Shown here piece after piece: positions 30,920-42,249 of a DNA stretch of 64,000 nt. The stretch is from Melampsora larici-populina 98AG31. Its lineage: Eukaryota > Basidiomycota > Pucciniomycetes > Pucciniales > Melampsoraceae. The translations under genes were made by a program, and so were the position numbers. The notes below the pieces were generated by a model. It did no database searches and had not been told where the DNA came from. It saw only the letters and a list, made by a program, of their open reading frames with translations. Each line of letters begins with the position of its first letter. Position 1 is the first letter of the stretch. The stretch lies in contig NW_006768802.1 in NCBI RefSeq assembly GCF_000204055.1, positions 254,876 to 318,875 of the forward strand. The letters run 5' to 3'.

Positions 30920-31769
30920 GGGCCCGTTCGGCTGGAACCCAAAAGCTACTTTTGGCCAAAAGCTTCACCAAAGTCAAAAAGCGCTTTTGACCAAAAGTAG
31001 CTTTTGATTTTGGTCAAAAACTCCGGTGTTCGGTAAGTTTGTTTGATCAAAATCAAAAGCTACTTTTGGTCAAAAGTTCGTTCAATTTCAAAAACAGCCT
31101 CAAGGCTGTTTTTGAGATGAAAATCAACTTTTGCCCCTCGACTCAATCGATCAACCTCACCCACTCAAACTTCACCCACTCAACACTCTTCACCCACTCG
31201 ACACTCTTCACCCACTCAAAACCCCTTGCCGCCATCAATCATGCCTTTCCACCATTGTCTTTTCTTATTTCATGAAATCAGTCATCTTACTCATCATCTC
31301 GTCATCGATTCAAACAAATCAAATCCATTAGTAGTAATGGATTCACTTTGTAAACCAATCAAAGATTTCTTTCTATTTCTTTGATTTACATTAACTTGTA
31401 GTCCTTGAAGTTCTGAATTGTTGTAATGAACTTTGATGTTTAAGATTTCCTGATTTATTTATACTATGAACTCGATGAGTAACAGTCGCTAATTTGGATG
31501 TTCTATTGATGGATCAATGTATTTAAAACTCATTCGATTAATTTTCAAGTTTTGACACAAAAACTCCTTTTACATGACCGTTACCGAACTGTCAACCGGT
31601 GATCAAAAGGTCAACAATGATCTTTTTGATCTTTCATTGAACTTTTTGGTTGACTGTTTGGTAAACGAAGAAGCCGAAATTCAGCTTTTCATTTTGCCCC
31701 TTGAAAATGGGGCAAAATGAAAAGTCGCTTTTGTGTAACGACTTTTGGGAAAAACAGCCGAACGGGCCC
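30920..31769. mobile_element. 850-bp PIF-type MITE nested in the CACTA element
   Basis: Ends GGGCCCGTTCGGCTG and CAGCCGAACGGGCCC, flanked by TTA (30917-30919 and 31770-31772). Inner parts have repeated AAAAGCTACTTTTGGTCAAAAG-like segments and a CACCCACTCAACACTCTT minisatellite near 31155-31215. A second family member at 55047-56033 shares the ends and a GACTGTTTGGTAA block. Non-coding. Confidence 0.9.
31155..31217. repeat. Short CACCCACTCAAACTT-type minisatellite
   Basis: Four to five imperfect 18-bp units of the form TTCACCCACTCGACACTC within the nested MITE. They create a spurious Ser/Thr/His-rich open frame. Confidence 0.75.
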
Positions 31770-33279
31770 TTAGTGTTTAGAGAAACTTTTGATTTCTGAA
31801 AATACTCATAACTTTGTCAAATCTGCCTCAAAACGCTCGATTTTGGGTGCATTGGTAAGCTGGAATTGTCCTCCAAAAAGTTCATAATAGGACCACACAG
31901 CATGCTGGTCTGCTAAAAAAGATACCATCTCTTTTTTATAACTTTGTACATACAGATCCATAGAATGATTGTCATACTAGCTACATAGTTCTTGATCTTA
32001 TGAAAGTTCGAGAGGAAGAGTTCAGCTTTCCAATGCACTTAAAATCGAGTGTTTTGAGGCAGATTTGACAAAGTTATAGGTGTTTTCAGACATCAAAAGT
32101 TTCTCTAAACACTAATGAGCCAAATTTCAGTGCTTGTTACAGGTTGTAATTGGATCATTATGAAGGTTTATTGTTAGTACACTTATCAATACGGACTGTA
32201 GAAATATGGAAAAATATGGAGAGTGAAGCTCTCACCGCAGGGAACAAGATGCATATTTTTATTTATTTTTTGCCCTTCTCCTGGCCTCTCAATATTTTTG
32301 TGTATCAATAATTTAATTTTCTGCCCAGAAAATATTATATTTTGTGTAGTGATTGCAAATAGCCATTCAATAGTGAAGGTCATAAGACTGTTGAAAAGGT
32401 CACATCATCATTAGCGTCAAATTGTTAAAAGTAGATTGAACAACTGGGTAGCTTAGTTTGAGAAGAACAATACAAACCAGGGGGGCGATGAGATAGTTTG
32501 TGTTCGGGTCCAGCAGTACTGCCTACGGACCATAGGGTTGAAACAGTAACAAAGGTGGCATCGGCAGTTGAAAGTTGAGTCAAGATCACGCCAGTATATA
32601 GATGGTAGCCACCATGTACACATAGAGCACCAAATGTTGCACTGAGGAGCTGTGCAAGAAGATAAGGAAATAAATCCTTCACTGGGAATTTACCAAAAAT
32701 CTACAATGCTGCGTATTAGTTATCATGAAGAGCCAAAGCGTAGTGGAAAAGGCCGTACAGTGAGGCTCAGAGTAAGTCCAGGGTTCAGATGAACATTCAT
32801 GAGGCAAGGGCAAGGGATGAAAAGCGCATATACGAAAACCAAGATAAGGGGACAGCTTTGAGAATGACGAGGAAGTGCGTCAGTCTCTGTGCGGGTTCTT
32901 GGTCTGAAGTAGTGAGTAGGAATTACAAGTAAATTATCGCCAACTGAATTAAGAGATGAGCAAGACGGAAGTGGGTGCGGATACACCACAAACCCTCCTT
33001 TTGTTGAGGAACGGGTTTCAGGAGGTTCCACCAAGACATGGTTGAATACCGGTGGATTTTTGGCAGAGTACCGCGACCTGATCCGGCCCTCAAGTGATTT
33101 TCAAAATACAGGTGATCAACCACCGTGAGAGCGGTTGATCACCTGAAGTCATGATTTCCTTGAAAACCTCTCAAAAACCCGTAATGACAGAAATGAAAAT
33201 GGTAAAGTCTCTCCTCCATATTTGATTTAAATTCTTCCTTCAACTAACACGCCTTGCATCTTCAACAAATCAAACCAAG

Positions 33280-34971
33280 AACGAATCAAAAAAGGCCACG
33301 ACAATGACGATGAAGATGGAAATGACAATGACGATGAGGACTACAATATCAATGAGGACAACGATGATGATGACAATGATGACAATGGTCCAGGCCGATC
33401 TTCAGTTGCTGGTAGTCGAAGCCCTGCTGCTAAACCAGAAATTCCAGCAATTCCGATGCATCTCACTGGTCAACAATTACAAACCTTCAATGAGCTGTCT
33501 AGTATTCTTGAACTCAATGAAGATTATAAGGTCAAGGGACGTGAGCTCTGCAATGTAAGTAACGTAATCCACACTTTCCATGAGAGAGAACACAGCTCAA
33601 TTTCAACCTATAGGTACACGAGAAATCAGACCATTTCACAGCCATGATGGTAAACCTGCTTGCATCTCAAAAAAAGCTTGATGATTATCACGAGTTTGTT
33701 ACCAGCAAGATCACCCAATTACTTGAAAGTTTATCATCGGTATCAGGCCCAATGAAGGGGTGGAACCCGGCCCACAAGCTTAGGGTAAGTCAAATTCAAA
33801 TAACGATCAAAGATACCATTTGTTCTCTGATGTCTTGGTCACTTTAAGCAAACTGTACGTATGATAGCCACTCAGTGCATTATCACAGGTGATGTTCAAG
33901 CATACATGGCTACCCGGGACAAGCAAGGCAATCAAGAGCATCTTCCCCTCTCTCTGTCTGCAAACGTTTTGGTAAATCAAATTTTCTGAATTGTTGTTCT
34001 CTCATACTTTCTTTTTTCACTGATCTCATGTTGCAGGATAAAATTCTTGAAAATCCGTCTGAATGGAGAAAAAGATTGCTTCCAGCCCAATATGGCAGAA
34101 ATCCGGACCCTGTTGAATCAAAAGACTTTCACAAGTGGCTTAATGTCATTTTGAAAGAGATCAGAAAGGATCTGAATAAAATCGTAAGCAATTTCATTCC
34201 TATCTTCACCCAGACAATCAATTTTGCATCTTTTTTTTTTCCTTCTACAGCTCCTCACCAACATCCACATTCCAAATCGAGCCGAGAAAACACCGTCCCT
34301 CTTGAACGTGCCAACCATTGAGTCGATCATTATGAAGGTAAGTAGCGCTCAGTACCTGTTCTTCTAACAATTTTTCTTTCTTTCTTTGGTTATGATTTAG
34401 ACTCATAGTTCGAATATCAATAGATCTATGAAAGAGAACACGACTTTATCAGAGGCAAAGTGCGTGTCCGTGAAGATATTCTAGCAGAAATAGATCATCT
34501 TCGAAGAGCTCGTTATGCGTGGCTTGTAAGTTGCATGCAGATTGCCTTCATCTCATCCCTACTACATAACAAAGGCTGATTTTACAATATGGTTTCTAAC
34601 AGAGGATGCAAGTATTACCACAACCATTCGTTCTGGGGAGTTGTAGACGATAAGTTGGAAGACTTGCGCACTAAGTCTGTCCGTTATCGTTATGCGTGAG
34701 TTTTACTTGTTTTGTTGTGTTTGTAATTCCCTTTGATTGATCATTTCACATTATGATTCAACACATTCTTTCAAAAAACAGCTACTTTCTCGTAGTTTTA
34801 CGCTTTGACTTTGACCAATTTGATGGGAATAGGACCTTTACTGAAATCAAGGGAACCACCGACTTTGCGTTGCCAAGTGAAGATGAGGTTCAAGCACAAA
34901 TCAAACACTTAGATCAGACTCACGGAGCTGTTATAGAACAACCAGAGGCCTCCCATCAAGAGCCCGAGTGA
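33280..34971 (+). CDS. Cargo gene of the CACCAC/TA element, family not recognised
   Basis: Eight exons can be read: about 33280-33554, 33614-33784, 33849-33971, 34037-34183, 34251-34337, 34424-34525, 34603-34695 and 34782-34971. Exons 2-6 are all phase 0 at both ends. The product starts with a Asp/Asn-rich tract (NDDEDGNDNDDEDYN), then HLTGQQLQTFNELSSILEL, HEFVTSKITQLLESLSS, QCIITGDVQAYMATRDK, ENPSEWRKRLLP, NIHIPNRAEKTPSLLNVP, REDILAEIDHLRRARYAWL, CKYYHNHSFWGVVDDKLEDL and FDFDQFDGNRTFTEI, ending QPEASHQEPE. Between exons 6 and 7 the frame is off by one base with the obvious splice sites, and no start codon is evident upstream of the acidic tract, so this copy may be 5'-truncated or decaying. 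No transposase or known domain was recognised. Confidence 0.6.
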
Positions 34972-35468
34972 TAGCATCACTTAGCTAGGTATGTAATATA
35001 AGAAGGATTTTGTTTTACTTTTTTACTTTGCAAGTATTTTTCATTCATCTTGTCTTCTGTCAGGTAGCTGTAACATTTTTCCTTTTCTTTCTTTTTCTTT
35101 CATTTTCTCTCATGTAAGATTTTTCCTTTTCTCTCATTTTATTTGGTTTGGAACATCTTCTTTTCCTTTTGTAAATACGTTTGGTTATTGTTTCATTTTG
35201 TTGTCAATGGAGAAACGCATCACTGGTTAAGCGTACTGCAAACAGCAATGTGGAGCAAATGAAAGCGCCGGCCTGCGAGCTGGACACAAAATTTGGAGCG
35301 CCCCTGATTTTCCACCAACCTGAAACCAGTTCAGAACCGGGCTTATAAGCCCAGTTCCTCCCAGGTTCGGCAGGGCACGTTCTACACACGTTTCCGCCTA
35401 GGCAAGCAGAACCGGTTCTTGACCAGGGGTCAGCCCTAGGTCAGGAACCGGTTTGGTGGGTTCGTGGT
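34972..35468. other. 3' flank and right end of the CACCAC/TA element
   Basis: T-rich 3' flank (TTTTCCTTTTCTTTC runs) followed by more GC-rich sequence with CCGGTTC / GAACCGG repeats (35325-35455), which may be subterminal transposase-binding sites. No gene seen. Confidence 0.45.
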
Positions 35469-35803
35469 GTAGAAGAACGTTAGCATCAGAAACATGAGTT
35501 AAACCTGTAAGGATCGATGGGGGTGTACATTACGAGGCCAAGCATGGTCCCCAGACATGAGGTATGCTGAATGAAAGATCAGTCAGCTGGATATTCAAAC
35601 ATATCGATTGAACGCCAATAAATATGAGCTGGCCACATACAAAGCTTTATGGTTTCAGCACACACAACAAAGATGAAAACACCAATGAACTCGGAAATGC
35701 TGCTCGTCAGATGCGTTGGCTGTTTGTGGATGTGCTGATTGTCCTCTAGGGCGATGACGGGAAGTGTGTGAGGAATGCTTTCTGAATTCTTCTCTAAATA
35801 CAT

Positions 35804-36704
35804 GATGAAAGATTGACGATCGCAGAATAAGATTGATAAGATGTGAGTTGTAAAGAGAAGGGCAAGTGAGTCGAGTGGAAAAAATGGAACAATGTGAGGA
35901 TTGATACGGGGGTAAAACGATTCTTGGTGCGATATATATTCAAAACAAGAAAGATGGCAAGAAAGGAACGAAACGACAATATCATTCTTGTCTGACTCAA
36001 AAGAATGTGTATTGGTTCCATAGATTCCAATCGCATTCTCAAGCAACAGGCACGTAAACACCTGCATTCTCCGTTTAGAATCTCATTTCCCTCCAGTACT
36101 AAAAAAGCGGGGCTGGGTGATCAAGCTCCAGCTCATAGTCCTCAATTGCAAGACTGCTACGCCAAGGTCCTGATTACATAAGCATGCCCTATTTTGCATG
36201 GTCTTGTGTAAGTTAAGTGACACATTGTCGTTGATCATTTACCTACCAACACAATAATCATTCGCCTCACTTCATCTCAGCAGATGCCACGCTGGGAAAA
36301 GTCTCCAAGATTAGAACATCCTCCAAGCCATTTACATGGTGTTTTCAGACGTCTTATTATTAATAAAAAACAAATGAAAAAAAAAACTTCAAAAATGGAT
36401 ATTAGATTGCAAAAGGGGAATAAGTGTTGTGCCTTATTTTACAAGGTCATAAATACCAATTTTAAGACCGTTCAGGCAACCGCAATCCAACCACCTTAAA
36501 AAACACGATCGGGGCTCTGCGTCAGGACGTTTGCACTTCTCGAGTTGAATTGCGCTATTGATCCCAACTAAGAGCAGTGAGTGGCTCCTGATTGATCTAA
36601 CAAGACCACCACTGCTCTTAAAGAAGTCGTTTTGTCTCTCGTTGCATCTTCTATCCTCATTCATTCATTGCATCATCTCTATACCCTCTACCAATAAAGT
36701 CGTA
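35804..36704. promoter_or_regulatory. Shared intergenic region between divergent MIP genes (right copy)
   Basis: Mirror image of 24411-25312. It separates the start codons of the two MIP genes. No other gene supported. Confidence 0.4.
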
Positions 36705-37930
36705 ATGTCATCATCTTTTCTTGCTGGTGTTGCTACCTATAGTCAAATTGTACAAAGTGTTTTCATGACACTTTTTGATCATGGCTACGCTGAGTTCTTA
36801 TGCACATTATTTCTTGTCACCATAAGTCGAATTCCTTTTGCTTGTACGTTCATATCTTGTTTTCTCTGTTCTTAATTTTTTAAACTCATGCTTCTTCCCC
36901 AGTACTAAGTTCAACGGACATCAAAGGATTTCAACATGAATCAATTCTTATTGCTGCTGCCACTGAGTAAGCTCATTCAATACGCTATTATCAACTGGGA
37001 CTGATTATTATCATAAAGTCATTAGACTAGCAATTTATTTCACATGATATCTTGCTAGGTTCCTTGGTACTGAGGTATATCTAGACTTTGGGACTACGCT
37101 GCTAGCCATTGTAAGTCATCTCCAGCATTGATACTGTTTTGAAATCAGCTAATCACAGTAATTTTGCAGTTTTCAGGGCGTATACCAAAATGCTGTATCA
37201 TTATTCATTTTATATCTCAATTAGTTGGGGCATTCACCGCCATTCAACTCTTGTATCTTTGCTGTAGATGGAGGAATCCTTTAATATTCAGTTCCCAATC
37301 CCAAAAGGAAGAGGACTTCACGTCATTTGCCCAAGGTCCTGCGGGGATATGTGCCACCCTGCTGGATGAATCCTCATCAATATATATGTAAGATCCCTGA
37401 TTTTTTTTGAGTCATCCCAAAAAGCTGACCTTATTCCATTAGTGTCGTGGGAATTGAAGCAGCTGTAGGCTTCATTATAGGAGCATTACAATCAGCAACT
37501 TCAAACCATGAAAATGGATTGCGTGCTTCCATCACTTTCAATATAACTTTGTAAGTCACCTTCAGTAAGTATCTTATTTATTCTCGTCTCCTTCTGATCA
37601 GCTGTTTTAAATCTTTTGTAGTGAAATGGGATCTGTCTTGCTTTTCAACCACCGCAGCCTGGTATTCAATCCTGTCCTGGAGGTGGGTGGCCAAATGGCG
37701 ACAAGAATAGTATGGGGTGATATGGTTTTTCATAACCCTTGGAGAAATACTTTGATGATATCATCATCATTTCCAACACAACTGGTATGTTGGTCACTCT
37801 TTTTTGTTTTTCTCCGTATTTTGCTGATGAGAACCCCCAGCTGGGAGGCTTTTTGACCAATATTTACCTGCAGAGACGAAGAGTTTCACGCTTGTCTGAG
37901 GAGCTGGACAACGTGAATTCTGTGGCTTAA
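36705..37930 (+). CDS. MIP/aquaporin-family channel 1, atypical pore motifs (right copy)
   Basis: Copy of 23185-24410. Exons 36705-36843, 36903-36966, 37059-37110, 37170-37387, 37443-37550, 37622-37784 and 37841-37930 join in frame to 277 residues. Motifs as in the left copy: DFG in place of the first NPA (LDFGTTLLAIFSGRIP) and NPV in the second (FNPVLEVGGQMATRIVWG). At least two residues differ from the left copy: CTLFLV here versus CTFFLV, and FNHRS here versus FNYRS. Both copies stay open, which argues that the protein is or recently was functional. The neighbouring divergent MIP gene is destroyed on this side. Assignment to the MIP family rests on segment order, GRIP..IIIHFISQLVGAFTA and the FNPxxxxGxxxxxRIVWG block. 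Confidence 0.72.
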
Positions 37931-38050
37931 TGGTTTCACTCTTTTCTTGTTACAATTGTATTACTTCTTTATCTTACAATTACGATTGTTTTCTGTTACA
38001 ATGAAGTTGACACGAGTTCTGTTTTGAGACAAGAATGAAGAGATGCCTCA

Positions 38051-39319
38051 CTGAAAGCCCATATGATCTTTGCCACCTAATAGCTGCACACCAACCGCCG
38101 CTAGCTTCGTACAGCTGACCACTAGTTTCTTCATTCGTTTCACTGGTCAGATAGCCGACCAGCGGTGCGACAAAGTCGGGCTTAAACGCTTGAACTCGCT
38201 CTTCAGGCCACATGGTAGCCGTCATCGCAGTTCCGGCGTTTGGAGCAATAGTATTGCAGAATATGTTATACTTCTTGCCTTCGATTGCCAGAGTCTTAGT
38301 TAAGCCCAGAATGCCTGCCTTTGCCGTACTATAGTTAGCCTATTGTGTATCGGACATCCAATCGGGAACCAGAGATGATCATCAGGTGGACTCATCTTTG
38401 TCACCTAAGTAGACTTGTTTTACATACCTGACCAAAGTTTTGATACAGACCTACAGCGCTAGTAGTGTTGAGTATCCTACCGAACTTTTGTTTCATGAAG
38501 ATTGGCCACGCAGCATGACAAACGCTATAAGTTCACCTGAGATGAACCTTCTGAATAATATCCCATTCAGCGTTGGTCATCGAGATAAAGCTCTTGTCAC
38601 TCAGTATACCAGCGTTGTTAACGATAACATGTAGGCTTCCAAAGTTGTCCAAAGCAGCCTTCACGACCTTCTGTTCATCCTCAACGGATGAAGTATTGGC
38701 AACTGCCTTAGCACCGAGATGTTTGATTTCATCCACCACTTTACTCGCGGCTTCCGAGTTCATATCGTTCACCACGACGTTCGCACCAAGCTTGCCATAC
38801 ATCAAAGCATAGGCTGTTCCTAGCTATCCTCAGGTATTGGAAGCGGAATGGATATGAGAAAAATGGTAATGCATTGGTTTAATATCAAGAATTACTCACC
38901 CCGTTGCCAGCGCCAGTGACCATCACAGTCTTTCCACGGTAAGTGAGCGGCTTTGACGACTGTGGATTGGTAGAAAGTTGCTTTCCTTGCTCCAAATAGT
39001 CTAAAAAATGGGCGTCTGTGATGTCTTCCGGATGCTCAGCCTGATCAAAATTGTTGATCTCGTCAAACCGAGCCATAATCTATAATAGAACCATGATACA
39101 AATAATATCATCAGGCGTGTGCTCAACAATTGGGGATTGTAGTCCGATGCTGAGAAGGAGACATACTGCGGACGGAGTAAAAGTGTCATCCGCTTCGAAG
39201 ACTGCGCCTCGAGTTCTTTCCCAACGTAGCTTTCCGTACCATCCAGCTCCAGCTTCAAAAACTTGACCGCTCTCTTTGGTCTGGTCAGAGGCTCAGAATG
39301 CAACAAGGGGAACATTAGA
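38051..39319 (-). pseudogene. FOX2: FOX2 fragment (right copy)
   Basis: Mirror of 21791-23059, carrying the same two TGA stops and the same truncation of SDR 1 and the hydratase domain, so it was already dead before the duplication. Compared with the left copy, SDYDPRLLSTRL there corresponds to SDYNPQLLSTRL-like sequence here, in the intron region before MARFDEIN. These are G-to-A changes at CpG positions. A 24-bp segment present at about 23090 on the left is missing here. Confidence 0.88.
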
Positions 39320-39416
39320 CTCTAGAATTCTTAGATGCTGAAGACTCTCAACTGGTTAAGGAAGCCAAGCAATATAGAGCAGAGCCTGATGAATATACCT
39401 TTGACGAGCAGGATTC

Positions 39417-41005
39417 ACAGGGGCCAAAATCAATGCTCACAACTATGTGAGTGTTGTAGACTTTCCTGAAAACTCCAAAAAAGATTCATTTTGTTTCAGA
39501 ATCATTCAATTCATGAGTTTGGTAGTGTTCAGGCAATCAGGCTGTTTTGCTCAGATTTTTCTTGGTGTTGCTGGAGAATTCTCATTTTCTTCTTGGATGA
39601 GCATTCTTCACAGGGGCCAAAATAGATACTCACATACATGTGAGCGTTGTAGACTTTTTGGAATTCTGCAAAAAAGATTCATTTTCTTTCAGATTGATTC
39701 AATTCACAATCTTGTTTGTGTTCAGGTGATCATCCTGTGGTTGTCATATTTTACTTGACATTTATTGAGAAGGCTCATTTCCATCTTGGATGAGCAATAA
39801 CTGATTCCCAATGAGTACTCAGGATCAGCTCATGAGGCACTGAATACTCAGCAATTTGTTCAAAATGAAGATGAGCACATGAACTATACCTTCCTGAGGC
39901 TTCATTTTTCAGTGAAGAAGCCTGCCCAGGGGCGTCCCATTTGAGCTGCTCAGCAAATACTCAGTAGCATCCCCTGACTGGATCACTGATGGGCCGGACT
40001 TTTCTCAGACTTCCTTGCTAAGGAATGAAGCCTGATAAAAGCGTCATCCCATCTGCTCATTGCTCAGCTAATCCTCAGTGATATCCCTGGATAAAGTTTT
40101 TCACACTGAGGGGCTGAGATCAACTGAGCAGCCCCTCAGCCAATACTCAGTGACATCCTTTGGATCCTTCTGATCCGGCCAGGAATGCCCCTGAGGACTA
40201 GCTGAGCAGGCCCTCATCCAATGAGCAGTGAAATCCTCCGGATCCTCCTGATCTCAGGGATGCCCCTGAGGAATAACTGAGCAGCCCCTCATCCAATGAG
40301 CAGTGAAATCCTCCGGATCCTCCTGATCTCAGGGATGCCCCTGAGGAATAACTGAGCAGCTCAGTTGAACGAGCAGACGGGCCTCAGGCTTCATTCCCGA
40401 GCCATCAAGCTTGAGGCAAGCTTGGCGCTCTGTGATCCATCTGGGGGATACTTCAGAGACTTAGGTAAGGGAATACTCAGTTCAGCTCAGCCCCTAAGCT
40501 ATACATTGGTGGCATCCCTTGGAGCTTACTGAACCAGGGAATGCCGCTCAGGATCAGCTGAGCAGATGGATCAGCCCTTCCTCAGACTTCTTTGCTCAGG
40601 AATAAATGCTGAGGAAGGCTTAGTTTGTCTGCTCAGTTCCTGATGATCACGTAATCAGCTGACAAACAGAAAGAAAAGGGAACAAATGGGAAACAAATTG
40701 GAAACAAATGGGAAACAAATGGGAACAAAACAGGAAAATTTCAACGCTCACATAGTTGTGAGCATCAATTTTTGCCCCTGTGCTTTGGGCTCAGTCTCCG
40801 AGATGAATATTCAGGATTCGCTCATGAGGCATACTCAGAACCGCTCAGAACCTCTCCAAGATGGAAACAAACTCTTTTTTTTCACCACCCTTCCCAATAC
40901 ATGTCAGCACTACACCACAAATTTACCCTGCTTTTGTTGAAATTTGGTTTGCGGGGTTCCAAAGAATCACGACCAGAACCCGGCTCAAATTCCGCGGGGT
41001 TTTTA
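39417..41005. mobile_element. B-type repeat block filled by A-type element (right copy)
   Basis: Mirror of 20027-21694. The B ends are CACAGGGGCCAAAATCAATG at 39417 and GAACCCGGCTCAAATT near 40990. The A-type element occupies 39609-40782, flanked by CTT on each side (39606-39608 and 40783-40785), the complement of the AAG duplication on the left. It has two 74-bp tandem units instead of three, making it 1,174 bp versus 1,271 bp. Confidence 0.82.
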
Positions 41006-41074
41006 GCATAGACCGGTTTTTTGACGGGTTGAGTTTGATATCTTCATTGTCCAAGTCTTGATTCTTTACCTTAG

Positions 41075-41257
41075 TCTTCAAATCTAACTTCAATCTTGCC
41101 TTCTTCTCCTTCTCCAATTAACTCTCGCCATCTTCCTTCTTCAATCTCTCCTTCTAAATATTTAATTACTTGCGTTCCTCCTGAATCTTTACCTTCTGAT
41201 CATCCTTGTACATTTTTAGCTTGTACTGGTTATGGTCCTGCTCAAGCTTTTTGTTAA
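41075..41257 (+). pseudogene. Orphan terminal exon, unrecognised protein (right copy)
   Basis: Same 61-codon exon as 19756-19938, following TTAG and ending at TAA (41255-41257). The reading frame is preserved in both arms. The rest of the gene is absent on this side as well, replaced by the repeat block. Confidence 0.45.
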
Positions 41258-41368
41258 ATGCCCTCTTTCTTTACTTTTGACTCTTCTAGATTTACACCTT
41301 GAACTCAACACTCACATTCTCCAATTCATCACAACTGCTCAAGACCAACGGATTGGTGAAGTTCCTAA

Positions 41369-41508
41369 CACTGCCAGGATTAAACACTGTCCCTAATGGA
41401 ATAATGATCACTTTTGCACTAATTGCTTAGCATTTATATGGCCAAAATTAATTATCCCCAAAAAGCAACACATTATCCCAATTAGGACAGTGTTTAATCC
41501 TGGCAGTG
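41369..41508. mobile_element. 140-bp MITE just upstream of uL13m (right copy)
   Basis: Mirror of 19505-19644, with CACTGCCAGGATTAAACACT ends and TAA (complement of TTA) on both sides (41366-41368, 41509-41511). Confidence 0.9.
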
Positions 41509-41523
41509 TAACCTCAACGACCA

Positions 41524-42249
41524 ATGACCTATTCAGTTTCTAACGTTAGTTCCCAAACCTTCTCTTCAGCCGATCAACAATAACATAAAAAGGATGATTT
41601 TTCCCTTTTCTTCTCTGTATATATATTAGATCGCACTTGGTTTTGCAAGAGTTTGGAGACAAGTAGATGCAGAAGATCAAATCTTAGGAAGATTAGCAAC
41701 ACAAATTGCTAATAAATTAATGGGAAAATATAAAGCATTCTTTGATCCTAGAAGTATGAATTTTTAATTGATTAATAAGAACTATAACGATCACTTTATG
41801 AATAAGCTGATGAGTAATAATTGTTTTTTTTCCTTTGGAAGTTGATATAGGTGATTATGTTGTTGTTACAAATGCTAGATTAATTAAAGTCACAGGAAAA
41901 AAAGAAGCCCAAAAGATTCATTATTCTCATAGTCAATATCCAGGAGCATTAAAAGAAACACCATATTCAAAACTATTAGAACAAAATCCACCCATGGTTT
42001 GTTTCTTCTTTTTTCCCATTTCCCAATCAATTTTTTACTAAACCTTTGATAAACTTTTTTTTGTTTTTTGTTTTAAAGATTTTAAGACAAGCAGTTTCAG
42101 GAATGTTACCAAAAAATAAAACAAGAGATAGAAGATTAGAAAGATCATCAATTCATGCTGATGAATCTCATCAATATCAATCCAATCTATTCAAAGATTA
42201 TACTAAACCTAATTTCAATACTACAACAACATCATCATCTCATTCTTGA
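41524..42249 (+). CDS. MRPL23: Mitochondrial large-subunit ribosomal protein uL13m (right copy)
   Basis: Exons 41524-41544, 41630-41753, 41842-41996 and 42079-42249 splice in frame to 156 residues. Blocks: [57 protein letters not shown] and [19 protein letters not shown], the order seen in yeast Mrpl23 and bacterial L13. The first exon is only seven codons, started at the ATG 15 bp after the MITE. The other arm differs by Lys for Gln at ILRQAVSG. Two intact copies of a single-copy-type organelle ribosomal gene within 24 kb is unusual and results from the inverted duplication. Confidence 0.9.

Larger units (their letters stand above)
30681..32351. mobile_element. CACTA-type fold-back element, 1,671 bp, with nested MITE
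   Basis: Starts CACTACAAGAAA, the classical CACTA terminus, and ends TTTTGTGTAGTG. It is flanked by CTT (30678-30680) and ATT (32352-32354); the uninterrupted left arm has ATT at this place, so the duplication is 3 bp with one later change. The two halves are long inverted repeats of about 400 bp (for example ACTGAAATTTGGCTCATTA and its complement), i.e. a fold-back structure. No transposase is present. An 850-bp PIF-type MITE is nested near the inner end of the left half. Confidence 0.9.
32984..35469. mobile_element. 2,486-bp DNA element with CACCAC ends, TA duplication and spliced cargo gene
   Basis: Ends CACCACAAACCC and GGGTTCGTGGTG are flanked by TA (32982-32983 and 35470-35471). The left arm has the empty site GCGGATAGAAGAACG with a single TA, so the limits are exact. 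Further inverted matches inside the ends are short (GGTTCC / GGAACC type). CAC...GTG ends are shared with CACTA/Mirage/Chapaev (CMC) elements and TA duplication occurs in some of these, but no transposase is seen. The element carries a multi-exon gene on the plus strand (33280-34971). Confidence 0.85.
30120..35803 (-). pseudogene. MIP/aquaglyceroporin-like gene 2, right copy, disrupted by two transposons
   Basis: Same gene as 25313-26834, read on the minus strand: start at 35803 (exon 1, MYLEKNSESIPHTL) and the terminal exon AGGALYKLRHPEK with stop at 30120-30122. A 2,486-bp element (32984-35469) separates exon 1 and its neighbour from the pore-loop exon, and a 1,671-bp CACTA-type element (30681-32351) sits inside the FTIEWLF/AMLAS exon that codes TM4. 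The coding exons themselves are otherwise almost unchanged relative to the left copy, so the disruption is recent compared with the duplication. The gene cannot give a full-length product. Confidence 0.85.
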
